This document shows positions 53,540-64,000 of a stretch of 64,000 nucleotides of DNA, piece after piece. The stretch covers positions 1,366,501 through 1,430,500 of the forward strand of contig NC_082604.1 in the NCBI RefSeq assembly GCF_030936135.1, written 5' to 3'. The notes below the pieces were generated by a model. That model was not told the DNA's origin and ran no database searches. It saw only the letters and a list, made by a program, of their open reading frames with translations. Both the position numbers and the translations under genes were made by a program. Position 1 is the stretch's first letter. Every line of letters begins with the position of its first letter. This DNA comes from Gavia stellata (taxonomy: Eukaryota > Chordata > Aves > Gaviiformes > Gaviidae).

Positions 53540-56500
53540 TCAGGGCGTCACCTTTTTATAGGTAATGTGGAGGTGCTGAGTCATGGGCTGCGAAGTGGTT
53601 GCCATTGAGACAGTTTGTTCGAGTTTCCCATCGGAATTGAGCCTGAATTTTCTGGTAATCTAAAAAGGGGGGAAGAAAAAGAATGAAATCAAGCAAACAG
53701 CAACCACAGGGTAAATTCCTTAACTGCGCTTTCTACCTCCCCTTTGCCATCCTTGTGTTTGCTGTCAGCACACTGCAGATGGAAAGAGATGCTCACTACA
53801 GCCACGCTAGTCAACGAGGGGAAGTTTTCTCTCCTAAAGAAGGCAGCCCTTCCCAAAATACCAGCTCCAAGACCATTCTCCATGGAGCAACGCAGTGTCC
53901 TGGCACTACTACTGACATCACCTCAGCACAGACAGGCCAACATCCCTCCACCAGAAGAGCGGCTCCTGGCTGGTGGCTCAGGGAGATGCTCTGCGCTGGA
54001 TGATGTCCCCAAGGCAGGTTTTGAAAAACCACTCGGGCTCTCTGCAGGTCACCACAACGCGCCAGCGTAAGATGTTGCTCACGCTACGTGGGGAGATGGG
54101 AGCCTGCAATCCTGGGCTTGCACCTGCAGCCAGGTGGGCGTTCAGCCCCGGGGTGGGAGGGAAGAGCGCTGCTGTCCATCGAGAGGGCTTGGCAGGTGAC
54201 ATCATCCCCATCCCGCCACCCAGGCGGGCTGCGAGTCTGTTTGTGCTGCACCAAAGCTCAAGAGAGGCAATTTGGGGTTGCCCTCTGAAGCTGGACCACT
54301 TAGGACCCGTGCAAGCAGACGCCTGAAGCCAGGCTTCTGCAGGTTCCAGACTGGAGGAGGGTGAGCTAAGCATGCAGCGTTCAGCACAGGTTGTAGGCAT
54401 TCTCCTAGATGTCACTGAAATAATGAGAGAAGTGGGACCATCCTTTTTGAACCGCAGCTCCTGGTCCCAAATAACGCTCCGGAGGGCCTCACTCAAGCTG
54501 TCCAGCCTGGCAGGAGAATGGCCACGTAACCGCGTGGGTGACACCCGGGCACAGCAGCTGCCCGCGTGAACGCTGCTGTAAGGAGGCAGCTTGGCATGGA
54601 CCCTGCGCACCAAACGCTTGGGCCCTGCGCGTGATTTTGGCACACATTCGGTCCGCCTCATCCAGAAGAGCTGCTTATACTGCCTGGTGGCCACTTGCTG
54701 CTTCCCATGCTGAACGCAATCCCAGAGGAAACAGAAACAAAGTCCTGGGGACGGCAGGATGACCTGCAAGCACGATTGATTTACACTGACTTAAACCAGC
54801 CCCGTTTAGAAATGCCTAAAATCCAGAGGCTTTTGCACATGCATTCATTTCCAGTGAAGGTCACTCAAGGGCATGTCCATGAGCTATCGCCAGTCTGCGT
54901 GCTCCGAGATAGCATCCTCACTGTTAACACATCTGTTCCCACACCGGCAGCGTGCCCGTAATGCCAATATCCAACACGTCCTCCTTCCAGGAGGTTACTG
55001 TCAGCTGAGAGCAACGCTACACAGGGCTGCGGAGGACGCGCTGCTCTTCTGACATCTGTGGGGGCAACAGCAGGAACAGGGTCATAGGCAAGCAATGTTC
55101 TAATTAATATTTGCTGATCAGATGGGGCTTTCTTTGCAAGGCATGATGGTGTCCCTCAAATACCCTAAGCAGGAAAAGGGAATTACAAGGAATGCAAAAA
55201 GCCTCTCATCTTTAACAAGACATTATCTCGCAACGTGTGACCTTAGCTCAGGGTTTCTGAATGGCCCGTTTTTTTCTGAATGGACCACTGCAGGTCAGAC
55301 AACGAAGTCTGAAAGCCAAAAGGAGGAAATTAAATAAACCGGGCAAAAAAGGAGAGGGGGATTTTCTCTTAAAAGCAAGCTTCAGTCAAAGCCTGGCTGA
55401 TGGTACCGTGGGAGGGCAAGCTTCACGTACACCCAAGACAGACAAGGAGACTGCTACTTCCCACAAAGGAGAGGAAACGTGAAGCACTGGGAAAGGGCTG
55501 TGGGAAATGGTGGAATTCAAGGCAAGTGACATCCACTGCTCTCCCCTTGTCCACAAACCCAGTCATTTTATCACAGAAGACAACCAGGTCAACCATTTAC
55601 CCATAGTAAAACCACACTGACTGTGCCCAATCACCTCTGTATGTGCAGAAATCTCTAGGGGCTGAAGTGAGGCTGACCAGCTTGTAGCTCTCCAGGGTAA
55701 TCTCCAAGTGCTTTCTGAAGATGGGTAACCCATGTGCCATGGGTCTCCAGTCATCAGGAAACTCTGCTGATCTCCACAGCAGCCTTGCACACACATCAGC
55801 CAGTTCCGTCAGTACCCACATACCACGAGGACAGTCCTGAAGTCTAAAAATATTTGAAAACGTGCCTGTTCTCCAGACACTCGCAGGAGAATATGAGCAG
55901 GGTGTTTGGAAACAAACCCAGTCTAAGAGTCCTACTCCGCTCCCTGCGGAGCATCTCTTATCTATACGCACAGGGTGGGAGCTGAGAGCCACTCGCTCCC
56001 CAGAGAGGTAGGAAGAGTCTAATACGCTGCAACTCTACCTTATGTCCCGACAGCACTGCCTCTAGCAGGGACAGACCCCCAGGGACTGCTCCTCTCTGTC
56101 CATGCAGGGAGCTCCCTGCACCTCAGCACGGCCATGCCAGTGAGCGCCTGCAACACAGCCCTGGCCCAGGGAACAGGTCTTCCTGCCTGAATTATGGCTC
56201 AGCCGAGCCACAGCCATCCCAAATCACTTTTCAGCAGGAACACAACATTACGGTGAAGTTTTCTCAAAATGAGCAACTAAAGCAGCAGCACACGTGCCCT
56301 TCTCACAACACTTGTGGTCTCTTCATTTCCACGGGCAATTTACGCTGTTCTTGGTGAAGAAGAAAACGTGTTGGGAGCTGGTTATCCGCCATACCCTCTC
56401 ATTCTACATCCTCCTTCACCAACAAGGGCCTCCCAGATAGTCACTGTGACCAGTACCTGGGCCTGAACTGCCCTCAGGTGCCACGTGAGCATGGACCTTC

Positions 56501-59500
56501 AGCTCGGGAGGTTACCTCTTCCAGCCTTCAGCCAAAGCCAGCCTTGGAGCTCTCAACCAGCAAGACATTCGCTGGCTTTCTGACGCTTTCCCCCTCTCCT
56601 CCTGCCAGTCTATCTGCTCACATTTCAAACAGTGATTCTGAGAGGGTGGTCCATTTCATTTAAACGTTTGTAATTAAGAGCTCCGCTGCCTTGGTGATAT
56701 CCATAGTATTTAACGGCTTTATTTCTCCTGGTATAGAAAGGAGGCAATACAGCTGCTCCCGGGAAAGGGGAAACCCAGCAACTTAAAACACACATCTGAA
56801 GGCAGGGGAGTTACGACTGCCTTTCCGGAGTCAGGACATTGTTTGTGTAGGCACATATAATTTTTGGCACATCAGTGAATTTAGGGAGCACACTTGTGAC
56901 ACTGGCTGCATCTGCACAAACTCGTGCTCTCAGTTATCTATGGGTTGGTTTTATAGTGCATAAAAACTAGGTTGCAAAATCAAGCCTTAAAGTCCAGAAT
57001 AAGACAATACTGTATTTGCCGCAATCCAAGTAGTGTCTTCTCTCCCGACAGCCACACCTCACTTGTCACACTTCAAAAAAACTACAGTCAGTCACTTGGT
57101 TCACCTTACCAAAGAAAAAACAGATGCAAGAACGTGCCAGTACCTACTCTTCATGAGAGCTTGTTCAACCTTGCTGTCTTTCTCAGCTGCTAGTCAGCCA
57201 AGACAACTTCGTATGTGACAGCTAGGATTCCAGCAGTGACCTCAGTATGCCTCACTAACTCCAGCAGTGCCATCTTACTTGTGCCTGGCTGTACCCCATC
57301 CAGGTGTGCCAACAACAAACCACCACGATACAGAAAAAAAAAAAGTCAAAAGCCAAGAAGCAGTCAACCAAGAATGAACCTGACAGCAAGTGCCCAGCCC
57401 TGCCAAGAAGCCACAGGTGGGAAGAGAGTCCGCAGCAACTTGTGAATGCCCTGAAAAGCAAGCAAGCAAGATTTGCAAAGACAAGGTGGAGCTCCAGCGA
57501 AAGGCAGGCGTTCCTAAAATATCCTGATGAGGCCCAGTATTGGACATACCTTATGTGTGTACCCTCATACTGTAATTAATCCAGAAGACCAGCATTAAGA
57601 AGTAACACCACTGCTGTACACGGGTATTTAGACAAGACTTTTCTATTCTCTTCCCTAAGGACCTGCTACTGGCCACTGCTGGAGACAGGATTCTAGGCTG
57701 GCTGGTCTGATTTAGCGCATCAGTTCTTATCTTAATGATCCCTCTGGGTCTTGTAATGTACAAAATAACTTCTGAAGGCTGTTACAGAAAGGATAAGCCA
57801 GGATGCTGTGCAATATTTCCAAGAACTCCTGATGGCAATCTAATTAAAGCATGCTAATCAACCTATCCTCTCAACTAGACACCTTCTGGGGCTAGCGATA
57901 CTACATGAATTGCTCACCACGTGTGCACTCACCTGCTCTACGTGGGGCTTCTTGGCAAAGGAGATCCTAGCTATGGAGTGAGAAGCTATAGACAGCTCTT
58001 GTCCATTCACCTCCCCTTCCTCCACCTCCACCAGACCTAGTGAGAAGCAAGTTCATATATATTATTAGGCTACAAAGGTTATTTAACAATGTCACAATTA
58101 TTAGGCTACGTAATAGACCACCACTCTCCCTGAAGAACGGTTTTATTTGACCTAGCACGTATTGACAACTGCAAATCCACGCAACCTCAGACATGTGATG
58201 CTGCTTAGAAAAATCTAGCCAGACAGACTTACTCATACCATGTGGGATGAGTATCGCACTGCAACTGGCAGTTTTCCCTTCAGCACTTGCTCTGGAGTTT
58301 TAGACACGAATTTAAGCATCAACTGGGTTTTAACACTCTGACTTATATAATAATTTAGATGTGGTTCTCTCTCTCATTTAGTCGCTGTAAGGTGTGTAAC
58401 AAGTACAAAGGCACTACATCCAGAGAGTGGGAGATTCTCCTAGTTTAGAGCTAAGAAAGAAGACTGCACTGAGATTACTCTCCAAGACTGTTAAGGGAAC
58501 AGTAGGAGAGAAGCTCCCCTGCTACAGTGCTGTGGACGCTCTTGGTAGTGTCACAGCCCGGGCAGGTTCTCTAACAGGGAACCTGCTATACGGGTCACAC
58601 CAAACACTCCTGGATGGAGAGGCTGCAAAGGGGGTTTAAAACCACCACAGCCCCACCTTGCCAGGGCCACAAGCTCTACCCTGCACCGCAAAATCAAATA
58701 CGGCGAGTGTTGACGTTGGTACTAACAGTTTAAGTGGGATGTTAAATCTGACCCTGCTTAGAAGGAGCAGCTGGCCAAATATGACAGTAGCAATAGAAGG
58801 AGGACTCTAGACCCAGCAGCTCATGACCCAAGGCATGCACCTCTCTTTCTACCACAGGGTCAACTGTGGCCAACTCACGGGAGCAGTGAGAACGAAGCAT
58901 CTTACCTGTACACATTCCCCCTGCCTCCCCACAAAAAAAGACTAGGATGCTACGAAGGCATCAAGAACGTCCCTGGCCACTTACCACCTGCCATCATTAA
59001 GGCTCCGACTGCAATTCTTGTTACAGAGACAGGGGTTCTTTTGGTTTAACAAAGCTATGTCTGCAAATACCAACATATAATTTGAGAAAATGATACCCCT
59101 TGAGTCTCCTGCATGAGCGGTTATTTCGATTTGCAGTCCTTTCCTGTCACAAAAAGCCAGAAAGCCACACTGTCTGGGCAAAGCCACACAGCCAGTCCTA
59201 GAAACTCAGTGCTTTTGACACAAGCTCATTTATTCATTTGTTTTCACTGTGGGTTCAGCGCCAGAGAGCAGCGATGCTGCTCTCTGGCACTGAACCCACA
59301 GTGAAAACAAATTAAATGAAACTGTGAGAGGTGCAATAATTTTCTGGAAAAGGAATGAAATGGCACAGCAGGGTAAGGACCTCTTCTTTTCCCCAGCGTG
59401 GATATCAGGTGTGTACCTGTGTTCTGGGCACTGATGAAGGCCACCTTATTAGTGTCAGGTTTGAGGCGGATGAATCCACATTCTCGGTGCATGGGCTTCC

Positions 59501-62500
59501 TGGTGTCGGGATGGAAGGCGTTGAACCTGAGGGGAAATCAGAATACAAAAGCTGCTGTTTGTTGCACTGAAAATACAGTGTTTGGCTTGGTTTCATCTCA
59601 GAGGAAACAGTATTTTATTTAACCACATGATTGCCTGCAGTATTATTTGAAGAGTAAAAGACTGACAAAGCTTCACGGTTGGGAGATATAAACATGTAAG
59701 AATACCGTTACTTTACAGGCACAGCTATTTCTTAGAGCTGGAGGTGGTTATTTAAGTTCAAGCTTCAGATTTTCCACAGCTCCTGCATCTTTCTAAGAGC
59801 TAGCTCAGAAACTCCCTTGGGAAGTCAGACATTTCACAGATGCTGAAGCCATACTCTGTCTCAAATACTTCCTTTTCTCAAATAAATATCTAGAATTACA
59901 ATATCATCTTTATTTAGCTTTTAAACCTGGCAAGTTGGGGTTTTTTTGTATATTACTTGCTGCGGGCAGTAACAGAGCAGACTTATTTCTCCCACCACCC
60001 CCTTCAAAAAGCAAAAAAGTTCAGCTCAGATTTCTATTTATTCTTCATGAGGCCTTAGAGTTGTATGTTTGGTCACCCATAACGTGGATGATTATATACA
60101 TCACGCATGTTTATATATTACATCACTGCTACAGCATTCCTGAGTCTACACAGGTAACTGAATTAAACAGCAGCTTAAACACAATAGCAAGCTAGTTATC
60201 TATATAATGCAGTGGACTATCGGTGTTTCTTTATTCTAGACTAATCTCTTTCTTTTCATACTGTTTTTCATAGAATTTCCCACTCTGCATCCTTCTACAG
60301 GAAAGGATACAGAGGCAACCTCGAAGCTGCTGCTGCTAATCTGCACCCAGAACTCCCTTCACGCGACAGTAGTTTCCACAAGTGCCTCTGCTGTGCAACC
60401 GGGATGTGCCTGCTGGCAACAGCCAACACCAGTCACCTTGGCCACCATGCCCTGTCCTGGAACTGGGGATGTGCTGGATCATCAGCTGCTACCCCAATGG
60501 TAACACAGGGCAAGTGTGCAAGAAGAGTTTGACCAAGGGGCTTGTCCAGGCACTGGCACGTGGCAAGCTGGAGCTGTTATTTATTAAAGAAGCACTGAGA
60601 GCTGAAAACTCCAAAGCAAGTGTTTCCTATGTGAAGTAAAATATGAGTCACGCAGTCAACATTTCCTAGATGACCAGCAGCACAAGGAGCAGCACATGGC
60701 ACCCCTACACACGGTGCAAGACACCAATGGGCTTCAAAGAACTGGAGACAAGGAAGAGGGGGCACAGCTAAGGCATACAGTTAGGGAGGAGTCTGGGTGC
60801 CTTGCAGCTGCTTCCAGCTCCCCAACGTCCTCTGGGTACAAATACACAAATTAGCCCTCCTGTTTGGCTTTGTCTCTATATAAAGGATGTATCTTTTTAA
60901 CCATGTGGTTATAGAAGTCATTCCTGGTTCTTCCTATCGGTGGTGTAGAGCTGCATCCTGCTAAGAACCCAGCCTCTCTGTTCTGCAGCTAATGAAGCCA
61001 GGTACCCTGCGGAGTCATGCCTCATGGTGGGATTATCTAGAATCAAAGGAGGAACGATCTTAAATCAAGCTTCTTTCAGTGCTTGGAGTATTCAAGAGAT
61101 ATATGGGCTGTCTTCTAACAGTTAAGTGGCACTGCTCCAGGAGCCAGGGAGGCACAGTATCCTGTCCTCCCAGCCTGCTGCCTATTTTCCTGATGCTTCC
61201 CAGAGCTCAACAGCTCTGAGCTGTATATCTCCTTGGCACAGGAAAAAAAAAAGAAAAAAAGACACTCAAATCAGCAACTGTTCATAAGTTGGAGAGGGAG
61301 GTGTAGACAGAGCATGACTGTCAGAGCTTTGTTTCTTTTGGAAACTGGACTAAAAATGTCACATGCTGAGCTGACAGCTCTGTCACAACGAACGGCACAC
61401 ACCAGGAACACAGAGCATCTTTCACACAGCATTGGCATCTTGTAATGATTCTTTTCTCTGGCTTTCAAAGCAACAAACTTTCCAACTCGCCCCTCCCAAA
61501 TGAGTATTGGAGCAGCACTGAACAGTCAGCTAACATGTCACTTCTCTTCCTCCAGATTTCTTTTTGATTTCTCTCAGAACAATTACTGGCAGCCAAAGCG
61601 GTTAAGTTATCTGCCTCCTATACCATATAGTTTGTTAAACACTTAAATTTTTCTCAGATTTTCATGGTGGTGAAGACTGAAGACCACAACTTAAAATGGA
61701 CAAATTCAGCAGCCATGCCATAGCTCCTTCATTTATTATATCCGAAAGTGGGAGTTTCACAAAGGAGAATGATGCAGTTGTAACTCTATTACCTGAAGAT
61801 TCATTTCTAATTAGACAGCTACCACCACCAAGAAGAACGGTGGGGGTTTTTTCTGGCCATGAGGACAGCACATCTTTCGGCTAACACATGCACCCAGTGC
61901 ACATCATGTTAAAGCAGAAGGATCACTGGTCTTTCAAAGGCAGGTATGGAATTTGCGCAAAACAATAGTGACGTCCATGCTGGGGCCATTCTTGGTACCC
62001 GAAGTCACTCTCACTATTCTAAGTTACAGTCATGTTCGCAGCACCCCGAGTTACTTCGCACTGTGTAACCCTCAAGACTGGCGGGCCACAAGAACTGTAC
62101 ACTGCACCCTGGCCACAGTCCTGATCCTGTACACGTGTGCTTCTGCATGAGTTCACAGCTGCGAACTCACTTTTGAAAAGCTCTGTAGAACTGCACTGTA
62201 CTCTTGGGCTACTGAATCTTCAGTGATTGCAGGTGTGCAGCTCTGGGTATGTTCCAACAGCATGCCAATTAATCACAAGTTTTAAAGGAAAATGAAAGTC
62301 AGACCATGCAGTCACATATCATTACATCGTCTCACTTGGTAGGTGAAAACTTGTTTGCTTTGCCACTGGAAAAGAAACACAACCAACAAATCTCACTGGA
62401 GCCATGCTCGCTCCGATCCAAAAGCTGCTGCCAACATGGATACACCCCTAGACTTACGAGAAGTTGAGCATGGGCTGCCCCACGTGAGAGATGTGCACTT

Positions 62501-62617
62501 CTTCCAGGTACTGGAAGGGCTTCATTGTAGGGAAGGTGCCATCTCCTGGTGGGTCTGAGAGCCAGGTGCCCAGCATCCAGGACAGGGGCTCCATCACAGG
62601 ATTCAGCTGAGGAGTCT
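53540..62617 (-). CDS. THAP4: THAP4, C-terminal nitrobindin-domain exons (partial gene)
   Basis: Four exons in the window: 62458-62617, 59417-59526, 57933-58036 and 53540-53659 (stop TGA at 53540-53542). They join in phase to about 164 codons. The peptide runs TPQLNPVMEPLSWMLGTW, SDPPGDGTF, HVGQPMLNFS, HRECGFIRLKPDTNKVAF, VEVEEGEVNGQEL, SHSIARISFAK and ends QHLHITYKKVTP, almost the same as human THAP4. This is the nitrobindin fold, a ten-strand beta-barrel that binds ferric haem. The GTW...G.G motif near its start and the histidine near the C-terminus (QHLHITY) are both present. Human THAP4 also has an N-terminal DNA-binding THAP zinc finger. That part and the first exons lie beyond 64000, because the first exon here begins mid-codon. 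All introns are GT-AG. Human THAP4 is on 2q37.3, not next to TRPM2. Confidence 0.95.
55562..55850 (-). repeat. Diverged CR1 LINE fragment
   Basis: Reverse complement of a CR1 pol segment. 'aggctgaccagcttgtagctc', a following 'ctgaagatggg' stretch and 'cacagcagccttgcacacac' correspond to the familiar CR1 stretch around 'ggtgaggctgactggcctgtag'. It is heavily diverged and lacks both ends. Confidence 0.75.
57658..57733 (+). repeat. Old LINE/SINE 3' tail
   Basis: The word order 'ctactggccactgctggaga', 'caggattctaggctggctgg', 'tctgatttagcgcatcagtt', 'cttat' follows the common amniote tail that ends with a phrase like gtctgacccagtatggcagttcttatg (shortened here). That tail is shared by CR1/L3-type LINEs and reptile SINEs. 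It is very diverged, so the family is uncertain. Confidence 0.55.
58037..62457 (-). other. THAP4 internal introns
   Basis: Introns 58037-59416 and 59527-62457. The first contains a 13-base direct repeat (attattaggctac at 58061-58073 and 58097-58109) and the 77-bp palindrome at 59236-59312. The second is AT-rich without an element I recognise. Confidence 0.55.
59236..59312. repeat. 77-bp near-perfect palindrome in a THAP4 intron
   Basis: The left arm 59236-59272 and right arm 59276-59312 (37 bases each) are reverse complements around a three-base loop. The only mismatch is C59259 against A59289. On the THAP4 (minus) strand that pair becomes G-U in RNA, so the transcript could form an unbroken 37-bp stem. 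The arms are ordinary complex sequence, not simple repeats. Confidence 0.95.
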
Positions 62618-64000
62618 CTGTGGAGGAATAAGACAGAACAAAGAAAGAAAATTCAGGGATCTGTGCTCTGCAGCTTGCTGTGAGCTGCTTACAGCTGGGT
62701 GGAGGTGAGCGCAAAACACCTCAGAAATGGTCCAACGCAGCAGCAACGCTTTTCTCTAGAGCAGCGTCAGCTCCAAGGTGCAAGGGGAGACGGGGAACAA
62801 CGACCAGTCAGGGAAAGTAGGTCTGTTCTGAAACATGCTCTTGGCCTTACATAGAGCACTCTTCCAGGTGGTCCATTTCTGACTCCTCTCTGTAGCTTGA
62901 TCTGAAGAGAAAGCCCTCTCCCATCTACACGCAAGGAAGGAGAAGACTGAAATCTCAGCATAAAGAGTTATCACTAAATGATAATTAAATCTCTAATGCT
63001 CTGGCCTGATTCTTCTCAAGCACTGAGTACGTACTGTTCCTGTTTGTTTCAGAGAACAAGGAAACAAGTCCTCACTTCAGAGGAAAAAGAAAATCAGGCT
63101 ACATACATATTCAAGATCAAAGTTTAGCTGTAATTTTTTTTTTTAAGAGGTTAAAAATGATCTGCACTTGTACAAAGACACAGGGATCGTTCATGTGTTG
63201 TTCTGCTTGGGCTCTGGACCAAGGCTAAGTAAAATGTTTTAAAAAGACTAGGATGCCTGCAAGTTAAAGCATAAATGGAAGAGAAAGCTACTTCCCTTTG
63301 TCATTGCATTTATTAAGAAGCAACCAAGGTCTGTTTCTCAAAGTTAAAACTTCTTTAACGAATCATTTTAGAAGAGCTTTGATAAACAACAGTTTTGCTT
63401 TTTGCTGTGATTTCAGAGGGTGTGACCTGAAAAAAAAAAATAAATCAGAGAAATGGAGACAGACAATTTAAAGCCACGTGAACAGCAAAGCAGATCCATT
63501 CCTAAGGCGTAAGCAGGGAAAGCAATACAGCACCCACGTGATCTCAGGAAAGAGCAATACCAATAGAAATGAGGTGCCCACTACTCTAGGTTAGCTATGT
63601 TATGCAGACAAGTATGACTGAAGTATACTTAAAGCATGTCCTCCTCCCACTCACATGATAAATAACTCATACTGGCAGGGTGGGAGTTGAAGGGGGTTGT
63701 TTTCCACACCTAGTGATATCGCCTAATACAAGAACAAGCTACCTGTCTGGCTGGTCTAAAAGGCACAGACTCAGCTACAGGGAGAAATTATGACCTAAAA
63801 AGGTGATGTTGTGGGTAAAAATTTGCTTGATCAGTCTGACTTTCACCGTGCTCAGCTCCAAACATCAGGCTAAAAAGACTGAGGAGAAAGAACGGAGAGT
63901 ACACACCTGGAATGCCAAAGGAGAGGGAACAGAAACTTTCCCGGGTAAAAGAGAATTACCACCTTTGTTATTTATTCTCCCACAGATAGCAGATTTAGAA
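62618..64000 (-). other. THAP4 intron running off the right edge
   Basis: No coding exon, RNA gene or recognisable repeat is seen from the last acceptor to the window end. Only A- and T-runs (for example near 63132-63144 and 63431-63441) stand out. The upstream THAP4 exons are expected to the right. Confidence 0.6.

Larger units (their letters stand above)
53660..57932 (-). other. THAP4 last intron
   Basis: A 4.3-kb intron holding a CR1 fragment (about 55562-55850) and an old LINE/SINE tail (about 57658-57733). The remainder shows no recognised element or coding sequence. Confidence 0.6.

Noticed and set aside
59244-59492. Similar peptides read from both strands near 59244-59304
   Set aside because: The match is produced by the palindrome at 59236-59312 and does not reflect a repeated coding segment.

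Overview
This window looks like a bird genome. It carries CR1 LINE fragments of avian type, compact GC-rich introns, and vertebrate genes whose predicted proteins align closely, exon by exon, with remembered human orthologues. The species cannot be named from the sequence. No gene coordinates were given, so all gene models come from reading ORF pieces, splice sites and reading phase by eye.

Layout. Positions 1-7774 are intergenic, with one young CR1 tail and no recognisable gene. TSPEAR lies on the plus strand (coding 7775-21316, 12 exons, 675 codons). LRRC3 lies on the minus strand (23495-24253, a single coding exon) and converges on TSPEAR. A GC/CpG-rich block (about 25490-26110) sits upstream of LRRC3. 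TRPM2 lies on the minus strand (coding 44095 down to 27790, 32 coding exons, 1505 codons). From about 44.1 to 53.3 kb there is a gene-poor stretch with a small intronless C3HC4 RING gene on the minus strand (50366-50941) and a long CR1 fragment. From 53.3 kb to the right edge are the last four coding exons of THAP4 on the minus strand, which encode its nitrobindin-like haem domain. The THAP zinc-finger part lies beyond the window.

TRPM2-LRRC3-TSPEAR is the same block, in the same relative orientations, as human 21q22.3. THAP4 is on human 2q37.3, so a synteny junction falls between about 44 and 62 kb. Base composition also shifts there, from GC-rich on the left to more AT-rich in the THAP4 introns. 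The genes share no pathway: TSPEAR is a secreted EAR-repeat protein, LRRC3 a small leucine-rich membrane protein, TRPM2 an ADP-ribose/Ca2+-gated cation channel, and THAP4 a THAP/nitrobindin protein.

Notable extras are a 77-bp near-perfect palindrome in a THAP4 intron, a GC-AG first coding intron in TRPM2, two minisatellites (19-bp units in TSPEAR, 27-bp units abutting a TRPM2 splice donor), a duplicated ~165-bp intronic element in TRPM2, and a CRE-rich upstream region at the RING gene. No CRISPR array, tRNA or rRNA was seen.
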